Shown here in pieces: positions 48,166 to 57,869 of a DNA stretch of 64,000 nt. The notes beneath the pieces are model-generated. The model was not told the DNA's origin, ran no database searches, and was given only the letters and a program-made list of their open reading frames with translations. Location: the NCBI RefSeq assembly GCF_000015205.1, contig NC_008701.1, forward strand, positions 558,001 through 622,000, given 5' to 3'. This DNA comes from Pyrobaculum islandicum DSM 4184 (lineage in GTDB: Archaea > Thermoproteota > Thermoprotei > Thermoproteales > Thermoproteaceae). A program made the position numbers and the translations under genes. The first letter of the stretch is position 1, and every line of letters begins with the position of its first letter.

Positions 48166-48602
48166 GCATACAGAACGCTGAGGATGGAAATCCCCTGGTG
48201 TCTTGTCGAGGAGAGGCCAGACATCCTAAACCTCGTGACGCGTATGCACCTAGCGGTGGAGAAGTATGTGAGAAGACTGTTAAAGGAGGTCGTGGGGCAG
48301 GAAGGTCCAAGCTCACGACAGAGGAGCTTGACTGCTTGCTTACTCCCGACAGGCGGGAGTTGGCGTACAAGATTATCGAGGAGACGTTCCCAAAGTACGG
48401 ACTTAAGCAGTATTTCATAAACCAAACCAAAGTATTCTGGCGCGACGCGGCGTTTTTCAGGGTAGTTCGGTCAAATGCACAACTGAGAATTGAAAACAAG
48501 AAAGACATGAGTACGGCCGTCTTTGTCGACATCTTTGGGGGTGAGTACTATCAACAGTGTAATGAGCCAGAAATGGGGTGTAATAAGCCAACTATTGCAT
48601 AA
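48152..48602 (+). pseudogene. tnpB: tnpB 5' third with frameshift
   Basis: From ATG 48160 it reads AYRTLRMEIPWCLVEERPDI and on through the VRRLLKEVVGQE region; a frameshift near 48300 moves to KLTTEELDCLLTPDRRELAYKIIEETFPKYGLKQYFINQTKVFWRDAAFF...STAVFVD. It matches residues 4-125 of the full product. Similarity stops at about 48530; the remaining codons up to 48602 are unrelated. Core, RuvC domain and tail are missing. Confidence 0.8.
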
Positions 48603-48661
48603 AAGTAGCAAGGTAGCTTAAGTAAGCCTTAGGTTTTGTGAACAAGCAGTTCTAGGAGAAC

Positions 48662-48684
48662 AAGATTTTGGAATTAAAAATCTT
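48662..48684. promoter_or_regulatory. inverted repeat upstream of PCNA gene
   Basis: AAGATTTT-(GGAATTA)-AAAATCTT lies 26 bases before the TATA (CTTATATATTT) of the PCNA gene. The 134-base gap carries nothing else recognisable apart from GTTCT-AGG-AGAAC. A regulatory site for pcn is possible; A/T-rich palindromes also arise by chance. Confidence 0.35.
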
Positions 48685-48736
48685 TGTTTGAATATTATGC
48701 CAATGAACTTATATATTTTCATGCGGCAAAAACAAT

Positions 48737-49507
48737 ATGGTTGTTAGGGCTTTATTTCCAAAGGGGAAAGAGCCACGCTATGCATTTGAGGTGCTCATTA
48801 AAACTCTACCAGAGGCGTCCCTAATTTTCTCCCAAGAGGGTATTGTACTCAAAGCGCTCGATCCTACAAAGACCGTGCTATTTGATTTAATATTTCACGC
48901 CGCATCTCTTGAGGATTATTTTATAGAGGAGGAAACAAGGGTAGGCCTCATCTTTACCACAATAAAAGACGTCATTAAGCGTATAGGTGCGACAGAAAAA
49001 CTAGAGCTAGAGGTCGATAAAGAGAATAATAGATTCTCCCTATATGTATATCCAAAGAGAGGGAAGGAGGTCGGCTTAACAAGACGTTTTTCATTTCCAA
49101 TAGTACAGGTAGTTGAAGAAGAAGTTCCAGAGCTCGCGTTAACCTTTGAAGCATCTTTTGAGATAGACTCCGGCGTTTTTGACGACATATTATCTATGGT
49201 AGAGGAGGTATCTGATTGGATACAGATAACGGCGATGCCAGACAAAGTTATATTTAAAGGCATTGGCGAAGGCGGAAAAGTTGCTGAGGCTGAGTTAAGT
49301 CAAGAGAGTGAGTCTATATTCAATATCTCGTTGGAAAATTCGGCGTCTTCAAAATATAGCGTAGAGACGCTTAAAGACATCAGCAGTAAGATGAAGAGTT
49401 TGTCTAAACGTGTTAAGGTTGAGCTCTCATCAAATAAACCACTTAAGTTGACGTATGAATTCACCACGGGGACTTTTACGGCGGTTATAGCACCTAGAGT
49501 AGACTAA
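48737..49507 (+). CDS. pcn: proliferating cell nuclear antigen (sliding clamp)
   Basis: 256 residues, the DNA sliding clamp. ALDPTKTVLFDLIF, DDILSMVEEVSDWIQI, FKGIGEGGKVAEAEL and the C-terminal APRVD-type end are typical, with a two-domain repeat and an interdomain loop around 115-135. ATATATTTT begins 26 bases before ATG 48737, so a leaderless mRNA. The clamp works with RFC at 39599-41859 and FEN1 (with PIP box) at 62635, all in this window. Crenarchaea often have several PCNA paralogues forming heterotrimers; only one is seen here. Confidence 0.93.
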   Translation: MVVRALFPKGKEPRYAFEVLIKTLPEASLIFSQEGIVLKALDPTKTVLFDLIFHAASLEDYFIEEETRVGLIFTTIKDVIKRIGATEKLELEVDKENNRFSLYVYPKRGKEVGLTRRFSFPIVQVVEEEVPELALTFEASFEIDSGVFDDILSMVEEVSDWIQITAMPDKVIFKGIGEGGKVAEAELSQESESIFNISLENSASSKYSVETLKDISSKMKSLSKRVKVELSSNKPLKLTYEFTTGTFTAVIAPRVD

Positions 49508-49536
49508 AAAATAAAATTCTGTCTCTGAAGAAGAAC

Positions 49537-49585
49537 GTGATGTTAGCTGGTATTGCTGAAAAGTGAAGATAGACACCAAAACTGA
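49537..49585 (+). ncRNA. box C/D guide sRNA
   Basis: Box C GTGATGT (49537-49543), 12-base guide TAGCTGGTATTG, box D' CTGA (49556-49559), AAA, box C' GTGAAGA (49563-49569), 12-base guide TAGACACCAAAA, box D CTGA (49582-49585). AAAAAATAAAATT sits about 20-30 bases upstream. The layout is canonical for a Pyrobaculum dual guide. The D' guide is complementary to CAATACCAGCTA, close to the universally conserved AATACCAGC of the 16S 530 loop. It fills the gap between pcn and sdhD exactly. Confidence 0.8.
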
Positions 49586-49921
49586 TTATTTAAATAATGC
49601 ATATACTGCCGAAATCCACACTACAACTATTAAGATAACTGTAAATGCGTCAAGTATTTTCATCCCTCGTTTAGTTTTTACAAACTCAGCAAGTATCCTC
49701 CTAACTCCTAGTCCGCCGTGGATTACCCAACCAGTAGCTATAGTAGCTTCTATATATCTAAGGTTGTAGTTTAGCTTTCCAAACCCATGTGGATATATAG
49801 TGATGGGGTTTGTAGTCATTATAACATCTAGCGGCAACGTGGATATGAAAAGCGCCGGTATTGCCACCAACACCCAAAGAGCTGCTAGGAGGAAAACCAA
49901 CCTAATGGTGCTCTCTCTCAT
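49586..49921 (-). CDS. sdhD: succinate dehydrogenase membrane anchor subunit
   Basis: 111 residues with three TM helices (TIRLVFLLAALWVLVAIPALFI, YIEATIATGWVIHGGLGVRRIL, ILDAFTVILIVVVWISAVYALF). The His in VIHGG is a plausible haem/quinone-site ligand. Fourth and last gene of the sdhABCD operon; overlaps sdhC by four bases. Sequence of these anchors is poorly conserved; assignment relies on position and topology. Confidence 0.8.
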   Translation of the reverse strand: MRESTIRLVFLLAALWVLVAIPALFISTLPLDVIMTTNPITIYPHGFGKLNYNLRYIEATIATGWVIHGGLGVRRILAEFVKTKRGMKILDAFTVILIVVVWISAVYALFK

Positions 49922-50415
49922 GGTCCCACGTAGAAATGTTGTCCAAAGAATGTTAAATATGGCATATATACCACAGCGGCTAGGCCCACTAATATCATAA
50001 AGGCTATATATAGTTTATGAAGTTTTGACGTTCTTAAAGCTGGGAGCGGCTTTATCGGGTCTCTAATCGGCCAGCCCTTTATGACTCCGAACTCCACTAA
50101 CGCTATTCTAAGGCCGTTGAGACCATGGAATACGATGAATATAAAAAAGAGAGCGCCGAGTAGCTTACCCAACGGGGTTGCGTCAAAACTCTCCGTAACC
50201 TCCCACCCTAAAAATGCGTCTGAAAATACACGTCCAAATAAATACAAGACTAGATATATGCCGCTGACTCTTTGTATTGTGAAGAAGAGCCTCTCATAGT
50301 TTACATATCTAAACCACTCGCCTAACCCCATGCCAGATCTCATAGTACCAACTTCAGTATTTTTATTAATTCCTTCTTTAGCCATATGTCTAAACATATT
50401 AAGGCCTTTTTGCAC
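49918..50415 (-). CDS. sdhC: succinate dehydrogenase cytochrome b subunit
   Basis: 165 residues with three TM helices. RLFFTIQRVSGIYLVLYLFGRVFS and IFIVFHGLNGLRIALVEF (haem-binding His in HGLNGLR) match SdhC. ATG 50415 overlaps sdhB by 17 bases; several in-frame Met (7, 11, 25, 29) make the true start uncertain, with the conserved region beginning about residue 33. Transfers electrons from the iron-sulfur subunit to menaquinone. Confidence 0.85.
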   Translation of the reverse strand: MQKGLNMFRHMAKEGINKNTEVGTMRSGMGLGEWFRYVNYERLFFTIQRVSGIYLVLYLFGRVFSDAFLGWEVTESFDATPLGKLLGALFFIFIVFHGLNGLRIALVEFGVIKGWPIRDPIKPLPALRTSKLHKLYIAFMILVGLAAVVYMPYLTFFGQHFYVGP

Positions 50416-51112
50416 GTCTTAATAATGCAGCTTTCAGCAATTGTATTGAAAAACCTGGATCGACACCACGTGGACAAACAGCGCTACACGTATAAGCCAG
50501 GTGGCAACCCCATACGCCCTCTTCTACGTCGATGATTTTAGCTCGCTCTTTCCAGCCTTGGTCTCTGCTATCCGCGCTCCATCTATATGCAGCATTGAGC
50601 GCCATAGGCCCGAGAAATCTCTCGTGGGTGGCAACAACAGGGCAAGCGGCCATACATAAGCCACATTGAATACAATAGGCAAAGTTGTAGTATTTGTCTA
50701 ACTCCTCGGGCTTTTGCCCAAATTCTCTGTCTGTTTCATAGATTTCTTTTATGTCACGAATTATATAGGGTTTTACCTTCTTAACTTTTTCAAAATCAGG
50801 CTCTAAATCTACAACTAGGTCTTTTATCACTTTATGATTCCACAAGGGCTCTACTGTTATTACGTCCGTTTTTAAATCAGAGAGCAATGTTTGACACGCC
50901 AGGCGAGGTACGCCATTTATAACCATGCCACATGAGCCACATATAGCCATGCGACAACTATAGCGTACTGCAAGTGTAGGGTCCTGTTCTTCTTTGACTT
51001 TAAGTAGAAGATCTAGCACAGAGACTCTTTCCGACGGCGCCTCAACTTTATACTCCTGCCACCAACTCTTTTTACCGTCGTATCTTTTTATTTTTATTAC
51101 TACCGACTTCAT
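50399..51112 (-). CDS. sdhB: succinate dehydrogenase/fumarate reductase iron-sulfur subunit
   Basis: 237 residues. [2Fe-2S] site YSCRMAICGSCGMVINGVPRLAC in the N-terminal ferredoxin domain; C-terminal cluster ligands CIQCGLCMAACPV and CSAVCPRGVDP. It carries electrons between the SdhA flavin and quinone in SdhCD. One base separates it from sdhA. Direction of the reaction (succinate oxidation or fumarate reduction) cannot be told from sequence. Confidence 0.93.
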   Translation of the reverse strand: MKSVVIKIKRYDGKKSWWQEYKVEAPSERVSVLDLLLKVKEEQDPTLAVRYSCRMAICGSCGMVINGVPRLACQTLLSDLKTDVITVEPLWNHKVIKDLVVDLEPDFEKVKKVKPYIIRDIKEIYETDREFGQKPEELDKYYNFAYCIQCGLCMAACPVVATHERFLGPMALNAAYRWSADSRDQGWKERAKIIDVEEGVWGCHLAYTCSAVCPRGVDPGFSIQLLKAALLRRAKRP

Positions 51113-51113
51113 A

Positions 51114-52859
51114 TTAATACTTCCTTTCCTCTGGTTTCCACTTAGTTATTGTAACCGGAGTATATGTGAGCTTGATCTCTCCCCCGTAGAGATAAGCTAC
51201 TGTATGTTTTAGCCAATTGACGTCGTCTCTCCTCGGGTAATCAAGTCTATAATGCGCTCCTCTAGACTCAGTTCTTGTATATGCGCCCACTCCTATGACG
51301 AGCGCTAGGTCTATCATTCCATCGACCTCTAAGGCATCTTTTAGATTCTGATTGTAGACTTTACTGCTATCAACCACTCTAAACGACCTATACTCCCTAA
51401 GTTTTTTAAGTTTGGCGAGCCCCTCGGCCATTGAGGATGCATGTCTAAATGGTCCAAAATGTTCTTCCATTATGTCATTGAGCTGTCTTTTAACCTCATA
51501 AGGACTAGGCGCGTTGACCTCTTTGTGAAGTAACACGTCAAAGATTCTACTTTCCTCTCTCTTTGCTATATCTAACAGTTTTTCGCTAGGAGATGCAAGA
51601 GCCGGGGTCTCCATTGCGTATTTTGCAGCTTGTTCGCCTGTCAACCGCCCCCATACTGAACATTCGCTTAGTGAATTAGAGCCAAGACGGTTTGCTCCGT
51701 GAACACTTACGGCTGCCGCCTCGCCAGCGGCCCAAAGGCCCTTAATCCACTTGCCGTCTGCGGTCAATACACGGCCCCACGTATCTGTGTGTATGCCTCC
51801 CATTGTGTAGTGTACTGCAGGTCTTACCGGGATTGGCTCTGAGAATACATCGATACCTGCATACTTATGTGCCAGTTCGCGTATAAATGGTATCCTTTTG
51901 TTTATCTTCTCCTCTCCCAAGTGTCTAAGATCTAGACCCACGTAACACATACCTGTTTCATGTTGGAAGCCCCTCCCCTCTGCACATTCGGTTAGTATCG
52001 CCCTTGATACTATATCTCTTGGCGCCAATTCCATCTTTTGTGGGGCGTATCTTTTCATAAACCGTTCTCCCTCTTTATTAATGAGATAACCTCCCTCCCC
52101 TCTGGCGGCTTCACTAACAAGTATGCCGCTGGGGACGAGAGCTGTGGGATGCCATTGGACAAATTCCATGTCTTTAATTGCGATGCCCTCTCTTAGTGCA
52201 TACCCTAGAGTTTCCCCAGTGGTTGAATGTGCCGTAGTGGTGAAGCGGTATAGCCTGCCCGCACCGCCTGTCGCGATGATACCGGCTTTGGCATAGAAGA
52301 GTTTAAATTCGCCGGTTTTTAAATCGTAGGCAGTAACTCCTTTGAATTCGCCATTTTCAACTATAAACTTCGTAACAAAATGTTCATGAAATACATGTAT
52401 ATTGTCAAACCTTCTGGTTTCCGAAAAGAGTGTAGACATAATGAAGAAGCCTGTCTTATCGGCGGCAAATGTTGTACGCGGTATTGACATCCCACCAAAA
52501 GGTCTCTGTGAAATTCGCCCATCTGGCTCTCGGCTCCAAGGTACGCCGATTCTCTCCAAATAGCGCACCTCTCTGGGGGCGTATTCTACTAATATCTGTA
52601 CAGCGTCTTGATCTGCGAGAAAATCGCTACCCTTAACTGTGTCATAGGCATGTAATTCAAGAGAGTCCCCTGTCTTTTCAGGGTATAGAACTGCCGACAT
52701 ACCGCCTTCGGCAGATAAGCTATGGCTGCGCATTGCCTGTACCTTTGACAATATTGCAATGGAGATCTTGCCGCCGCTAGTCCAAGCAGCAGCTGTAGCA
52801 GCACGCAAGCCGGCAATTCCCGACCCCACTATTACGAGGTCGTATTTTAAAATTTCCAT
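51114..52859 (-). CDS. sdhA: succinate dehydrogenase/fumarate reductase flavoprotein subunit
   Basis: 581 residues. FAD Rossmann motif [14 protein letters not shown] (11-24), covalent-FAD His46 in [12 protein letters not shown], substrate-binding HSTTGE and HPTALVPSG, active-site Arg region [18 protein letters not shown], and the C-terminal [13 protein letters not shown]. Complete. First gene of sdhABCD on the minus strand. The 109-base gap upstream is shared with the divergent gene at 52969 and contains A/T-rich sequence; no operator is evident. Confidence 0.94.
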   Translation of the reverse strand: MEILKYDLVIVGSGIAGLRAATAAAWTSGGKISIAILSKVQAMRSHSLSAEGGMSAVLYPEKTGDSLELHAYDTVKGSDFLADQDAVQILVEYAPREVRYLERIGVPWSREPDGRISQRPFGGMSIPRTTFAADKTGFFIMSTLFSETRRFDNIHVFHEHFVTKFIVENGEFKGVTAYDLKTGEFKLFYAKAGIIATGGAGRLYRFTTTAHSTTGETLGYALREGIAIKDMEFVQWHPTALVPSGILVSEAARGEGGYLINKEGERFMKRYAPQKMELAPRDIVSRAILTECAEGRGFQHETGMCYVGLDLRHLGEEKINKRIPFIRELAHKYAGIDVFSEPIPVRPAVHYTMGGIHTDTWGRVLTADGKWIKGLWAAGEAAAVSVHGANRLGSNSLSECSVWGRLTGEQAAKYAMETPALASPSEKLLDIAKREESRIFDVLLHKEVNAPSPYEVKRQLNDIMEEHFGPFRHASSMAEGLAKLKKLREYRSFRVVDSSKVYNQNLKDALEVDGMIDLALVIGVGAYTRTESRGAHYRLDYPRRDDVNWLKHTVAYLYGGEIKLTYTPVTITKWKPEERKY

Positions 52860-52968
52860 GGAAATCCAGAGGTAGCCGGTATATATTATTATATTTCGAC
52901 TATAGTCTAAGGCTATATTAACTTACTTAAAGGCTACAAGGTTTTTAACTACATTTCCAAAAAGGAAA

Positions 52969-53574
52969 GTGAGGCTAAGTGTATCCATAATAAGACAAGA
53001 TGGGGTAGATGTTTGCGAAGGGCAGGTATTAGCTAGGTGTTGCATAGATGACATATGTGCAGATATTCCACTTAACGCAGGCGTTAGATCAGGTGTCTAT
53101 GATTTGGAAACGGCGTCTAGAGACCCTGTGTTAAGAGTGTGTATAGATGTATTATCTAGGCAGAGGGAGAGGGGTATAAAGGCATTAAAAGTTTGTAAAT
53201 CTGGAGATGCCGAAAGATGTGTTAAAAAACTCGCCGAGTATGTACTAACTAAATACGGCGGCCCTATATTACTCGTCGGATTTAACAAAAAAGTTGCCAG
53301 TGTTCTATTTTCTCTATCTGAGGGCATAGTTGCTGATGAAGAGGGTAGACTTGTTCCCTACGACTTTGTAGATGTATCAAATCCATATCAGTGGCTAGAA
53401 AAGACGCGAGTTGTAGTTGTAGCTCCTGGAGTTTTAGATCGTATTGATATAGCCCAATTGGCGAGAAAAGCTAAAGAATTGGGCAAGCCAGTGGTTATGT
53501 ATGGCGCCGTTTCGCACGTATATAGAGACTTAGGTATAGAATACTTCTGTCCACACGGGCTAAAAATACAGTAA
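52969..53574 (+). CDS. unknown protein, 201 aa, possibly DUF364-like
   Basis: GTG start. The C-terminal half (PILLVGFNKKVASVLFSL ... VVVVAPGVLDRIDIAQLARKAKELGKPVVMYGAVSHVYRDLGIEYFCPHG) looks like the nucleotide-like Rossmann half of DUF364 putative metal-chelatase proteins. The N-terminal half has six Cys (CEGQVLARCCIDDICADIP, KVCKSGDAERC). Metal handling is a weak inference. Followed 34 bases later by the Nudix gene. Confidence 0.6.
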   Translation: MRLSVSIIRQDGVDVCEGQVLARCCIDDICADIPLNAGVRSGVYDLETASRDPVLRVCIDVLSRQRERGIKALKVCKSGDAERCVKKLAEYVLTKYGGPILLVGFNKKVASVLFSLSEGIVADEEGRLVPYDFVDVSNPYQWLEKTRVVVVAPGVLDRIDIAQLARKAKELGKPVVMYGAVSHVYRDLGIEYFCPHGLKIQ

Positions 53575-53608
53575 AGTAAAATATATAAGACCTCAAGTAT
53601 TAGTAAAT

Positions 53609-54034
53609 GTGTACTTTTATGAAAAGTCTGCTGGCGCAGTGGTATATACCATAGATCACGGCGAGGTATTGTATCTGTTACTACATGGGAGATATGGATG
53701 GGACTTCCCCCATGGTATAGTTCGTCTACGTGAAACAGACGAGGCGGCTGCACTCAGGGAAATATTAGAGGAGACAGGGCTGAAGGTGGAGCTAGTCCCC
53801 TCATTTAGAGAGGAGATACGGTACAAGTATTCTAAAAGGGGACACACAATATATAGAGAAGTCGTATATTTCTTAGCTAAAAGCCGCGAAAGAACAGTCA
53901 AATTATCTAGAGAACATGACGCTTATGTGTGGGCCGCTAGAGAAAAGGCACTTAGACTAATAACTAGAGACGAAACAAGGGCGGTCTTGCTTAGAGCTTG
54001 GAGAAAAATTCTAGAAATTGAAAAAATTAGCTAA
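53609..54034 (+). CDS. Nudix hydrolase (Ap4A-type)
   Basis: 141 residues from GTG 53609. The Nudix box GIVRLRETDEAAALREILEETGL (Gx5Ex7REUxEExGU) is intact, with GWDFPHG before it and RYKYSKRGHTIYREVVYFLAK after it. The length and KRGHTIYREVVYF suggest a diadenosine tetraphosphate hydrolase-like enzyme. Overlaps the subtilase gene 3' end by eight bases (convergent). Confidence 0.87.
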   Translation: MYFYEKSAGAVVYTIDHGEVLYLLLHGRYGWDFPHGIVRLRETDEAAALREILEETGLKVELVPSFREEIRYKYSKRGHTIYREVVYFLAKSRERTVKLSREHDAYVWAAREKALRLITRDETRAVLLRAWRKILEIEKIS

Positions 54035-57000
54035 TTACAGACACGCCCTCAACTACGTAGAATGGATATTTTGCAAAGTTGTTTCCGCTGGTCCTATAAA
54101 CAGTCGCAAAACTCGGCGAGTACATCAACGCCACATAGTCGACAAATAGGGGCGTTCTTATAAAGTACATATTGAAACTTAAATCGGAACCGACGGCTAC
54201 CATAGGCACCACAAATCCGCCTCCTAGCACATTTGCAGTCTTATACACGAGGTCGTATCCAATCGGCGGCGGGCTAAGCATGAAGTTTACATACGGCGAC
54301 ACGGTAGACAACACCGGCATATCGCGTGGGTCTCTGAATGGTCTAACCACGCCATTTATCTGCTCACTTGTGCCACAGCCGCCATAAAGCGATGTTCTAA
54401 CCAATATTGCAAAGCTATTGCTTGTGACCACTGGATACGACGCCGACATTGTCGTATATACAAGACCGCTCACTGGTACGGGCACAGCAAATGAGACAGA
54501 GGGTAGAGTCACAATTTTTGTCTGTCCGTTAGTCCCAGTCCAGACGAATCTGCCGGAGCCTAGGTAGCGATGGAAGGAGATTCCCTGGTTCCAGAAGTAC
54601 CCAGCGAAGAAGCCGCCGTCAGTTATAGCATAGACTATCAGGGAGGTGTTGGCGCATTTCCAGCTGAAGTCTACGTAGAGACCCCTTGCTAAGGTCGGCG
54701 TTGAGATATAGTAGACGCGCCAGTCGCCAGACTCGTATCTCCAACGCCAGTCATTTGCGCCTCTGACCTCGCTGGCGTTATACCAACTGTCCGACCTCCC
54801 AGCAGTGAGGGTATAGACCTCATTTATGCGTACGCTTGTTCTAACTATGTAGCTCAGCGGCACCACATAGCTAGTCCCATTTATGTTAAACACGATCAGT
54901 CTCTCGTATGCTGTGGGGGCCGCAGTTGCTGGCGCCACCACGCGTACTGTAAACATATAGCTCTGGCGCGGTCTCAGTGTGATAGTTGCCGGCGTTATCT
55001 GTACATCGGTTGCCGGCGTCCTCTTGTAGACTATAACCTCTACTGTGACAGGGACGGATGGTGGATATGGCGTTCTGACGGGCCTAATATCAATCCTTAT
55101 GACAAGCCTCTGGTTTGGCGCAAGTCTAACGCCGGGTTTTGTAACTGACACCTCCACGGCTGTGCCACGTTGATATCCGTAGTTGAGCCAAGTCAGCTCG
55201 TTTATGGAAATAGCGCCGTTGTTATCTAAGTCTGTCCAGCCAAATGCCCAGAGGACAGGTCTTACATTTTCGGCGTAGTTAAACTCTGGGTCAAAAACTG
55301 AGAAGCTGTAGGAGAGTCTAAACACAACTAGGTCTGCCTGTCTAATTATATTTTCATCAAAGCCCAGTTGTTGCATTGTAAAGTAATCACCCACAGTTCT
55401 TACAGGAATAGTCAAGGTAACCAACTTCTTATAAATTGGGGTAAGTGTTGCCGCATATGTAGATACAGTGACTGTGGAGTTGAGCGATGTGACATAGACA
55501 AAGCCCACGGCTTGTCCACCGGGGATAGTTGCTAGATACAAACTCGTCATGCCGATAGTTGGTTGCGTAACTCTGGTCTGTAGGTAAGTGGCCCATTGTG
55601 TGGGTAATAGATTGTTCATTAGATAACCGAAATAAAGCGGTATGTTGACTCTCCATTGGAAATCCCACGAGGTGCCGAGATTTACGGACGAGTCCGTCCT
55701 GAACAGAGCTACAGGCGCCTTGGGGACCGGCAGTCCGTAGTAGCTTCTAGCGGCAATCACTGCGGCTGTAGCATTTACAAATCCATGACCTGCGGTAAAC
55801 GGTGTGTACCCAATATCAATTGCCGTACTTGTGATAAATTGTCTAACTAAATACGGATCCACCACAGCCGGATCGGTTTTGTCCATAACCGAACTCAACA
55901 CTAGAGCAACAACGCCAGCTGTAAGCGGCGTCGCTTGGGAAGTCCCGCCAAAGATATCCCAATCTTCCGCGATGCCATAGTAATATTTGCCCCAGCCGAC
56001 GGGATACGCCGCTATTCCGAAAGCTCCAATGTTTACAACATCGGGCTTCACATAGCCGGCAGGCGTAGGCCCTCTAAGAGACCAACTGATGATATCGCCC
56101 CATCTAAAGCCATAAAACGGTGTGCCTAAGGCGAGCCAGAAGTGTCCGCTGGTCGTCGCTCCCACGGTTATTGCGCCAACGGCGGCGCCTGGGCTAGTTA
56201 TCGTGCCAAAGCCGTAACCTCCGTTGCCGCCTGCCTGGATAATCACTATACCTGGGTAGTTCCGGTCTAAAAACCTCGGAGCCGCTAGCCCGTTAATTAC
56301 TGCCGACTCGAAGTCGTAGCCAAATGCGGCGTAATCATAGATAAAGGTAGAGATCCCCCAGCTGTTGCTAATTACGTGCGCCCTCTTTTGGCCCGTCCAG
56401 TACCACTGTCCCGCCTGGTTTACGTCAAAGCCGGCTGCCCACATCATGCCTGCCTCCACCATGCCCCACCACAGGCCTTTCACCCCTAGCACCTTGGCGC
56501 CCGGTGCTATGCCAATCAGTCTCTGTGGGCCTAGGTAGCCGAGGTTATACACCGCCTTCCCCCTGCCGGCGGCTACAGAGCTACAGGCCGTGCCGTGGCT
56601 GTGGAAATCGTAGAATATGCTGAGGTAATTACCAGCTAAATCCCAGCCTGGGTAGAACTTTGCGTAGGAGTCGAACCACCGGCCCCAGTCGTAGAAGTAG
56701 CCTCCTGCAACGCCCAAGCTAACCGTCGGCGCCGTCGGGTTGTCCACGATGAGCCTATTTCCGAAGTACCTAAGCTCTGGATCATCTGCAAAGTTGCAAT
56801 TGCCGTTTATATCAACACGTGCGGCTGTGTATACGCCCGGCTGGTCTGGGTCGTACATAACAATGCCTGCTTTTACATATCCGCCATACCATGGGATGTA
56901 GAGATTGGTCATGCCGAATTTAAAGACGCCGCTACGGCTGACCAGCCCCGCCACCGCGTAGTTGCACCTCGCTGTTACGTTGTGGACAAACACGCCGTCG

Positions 57001-57797
57001 ATTACGTAGAAGGTCTTGCCGCCCACGGGGAGATACCCCCCAGAGGCCGCCACAGGAATGAGCAACACGACTTGGGACTCGTCTGCGTCTAAGACGAGAG
57101 GCTCAAGCGACTGGACTTGGCTAAGTAGAAGCGCCGCCGTCTGGCCTCTCAACGTCTTGTACTGAAGCGTAGTTCCGACCAGCGCTATGGTAGACGCAAT
57201 TATCTCTCTACCGTCGGTAGTTTTTATAAGCCAAGCGAGGGCGTCTTGTAGATCTGGATGTCCGTAGTCAACGCCGGTGTCTACAACAGCAATTACGACG
57301 CCTGTCCCATTGACGCCAAATAATTGCTCCACCTTTGTAGCCCCTATGATCTCTCTCATGACTGGGAGGTTAGGCTGTGGCATACCCATGTCGGTTTCAG
57401 CCAGCGAGCGAATTTCTGCAAAGAACTCACGTGGAGGAACTTCGGGGAGGGCTTTTATATAGACAAACTTGACGTATGGAGATTCAATTACAGCCTTAAG
57501 AGATCTGGCAGGGCCTTTATAGTATAGTTCTGTAGCCGTATTGCCAAATCTGCCTTGTAGAGAAACCCCGTTGACCGCCATTGTGACTATCTTAGTCTCT
57601 TTTCCAACTACTTTTAATTGTTGAAATTCCGGCTTTACACCCCACTGAGACGCAAACGAGTATAAGTCTGAAACCACGACCTTTGCTAACACCGGCGTAT
57701 CTGTGTCAAGCACCGTCGGATTTACGCCAGAGACAACTTGTGCATATACAACTATTGTAAGTATGGGTATTACAGCTAGGAGAGATTTTATACCCAT
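54027..57797 (-). CDS. large secreted subtilisin-like protease (pyrolysin-like)
   Basis: 1256 residues. Signal peptide MGIKSLLAVIPILTIVVYAQ, then a prosegment-like region (about 35-145), then the S8 catalytic domain: Asp173 (VVDTGVDYGHPDL), His401 (HSHGTACSS), oxyanion Asn525 (QAGGNGG) and Ser620 (FGGTSQATP). Asp to His are separated by ~225 residues instead of ~40, the kind of insert found in pyrolysin and tripeptidyl-peptidase II. The C-terminal ~600 residues are beta-rich (Ig-like modules, Tyr/Thr-rich). No C-terminal TM anchor is clear. Extracellular peptide breakdown is likely. GC content is higher than in its neighbours. Confidence 0.92.
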   Translation of the reverse strand: MGIKSLLAVIPILTIVVYAQVVSGVNPTVLDTDTPVLAKVVVSDLYSFASQWGVKPEFQQLKVVGKETKIVTMAVNGVSLQGRFGNTATELYYKGPARSLKAVIESPYVKFVYIKALPEVPPREFFAEIRSLAETDMGMPQPNLPVMREIIGATKVEQLFGVNGTGVVIAVVDTGVDYGHPDLQDALAWLIKTTDGREIIASTIALVGTTLQYKTLRGQTAALLLSQVQSLEPLVLDADESQVVLLIPVAASGGYLPVGGKTFYVIDGVFVHNVTARCNYAVAGLVSRSGVFKFGMTNLYIPWYGGYVKAGIVMYDPDQPGVYTAARVDINGNCNFADDPELRYFGNRLIVDNPTAPTVSLGVAGGYFYDWGRWFDSYAKFYPGWDLAGNYLSIFYDFHSHGTACSSVAAGRGKAVYNLGYLGPQRLIGIAPGAKVLGVKGLWWGMVEAGMMWAAGFDVNQAGQWYWTGQKRAHVISNSWGISTFIYDYAAFGYDFESAVINGLAAPRFLDRNYPGIVIIQAGGNGGYGFGTITSPGAAVGAITVGATTSGHFWLALGTPFYGFRWGDIISWSLRGPTPAGYVKPDVVNIGAFGIAAYPVGWGKYYYGIAEDWDIFGGTSQATPLTAGVVALVLSSVMDKTDPAVVDPYLVRQFITSTAIDIGYTPFTAGHGFVNATAAVIAARSYYGLPVPKAPVALFRTDSSVNLGTSWDFQWRVNIPLYFGYLMNNLLPTQWATYLQTRVTQPTIGMTSLYLATIPGGQAVGFVYVTSLNSTVTVSTYAATLTPIYKKLVTLTIPVRTVGDYFTMQQLGFDENIIRQADLVVFRLSYSFSVFDPEFNYAENVRPVLWAFGWTDLDNNGAISINELTWLNYGYQRGTAVEVSVTKPGVRLAPNQRLVIRIDIRPVRTPYPPSVPVTVEVIVYKRTPATDVQITPATITLRPRQSYMFTVRVVAPATAAPTAYERLIVFNINGTSYVVPLSYIVRTSVRINEVYTLTAGRSDSWYNASEVRGANDWRWRYESGDWRVYYISTPTLARGLYVDFSWKCANTSLIVYAITDGGFFAGYFWNQGISFHRYLGSGRFVWTGTNGQTKIVTLPSVSFAVPVPVSGLVYTTMSASYPVVTSNSFAILVRTSLYGGCGTSEQINGVVRPFRDPRDMPVLSTVSPYVNFMLSPPPIGYDLVYKTANVLGGGFVVPMVAVGSDLSFNMYFIRTPLFVDYVALMYSPSFATVYRTSGNNFAKYPFYVVEGVSVIS

Positions 57798-57869
57798 ATA
57801 GAGAAATTAAATTGGTTTTTTAAGTATTACATTAGTTTTAGTTTTTTATCTTAGTTTTATACGCCGCTT

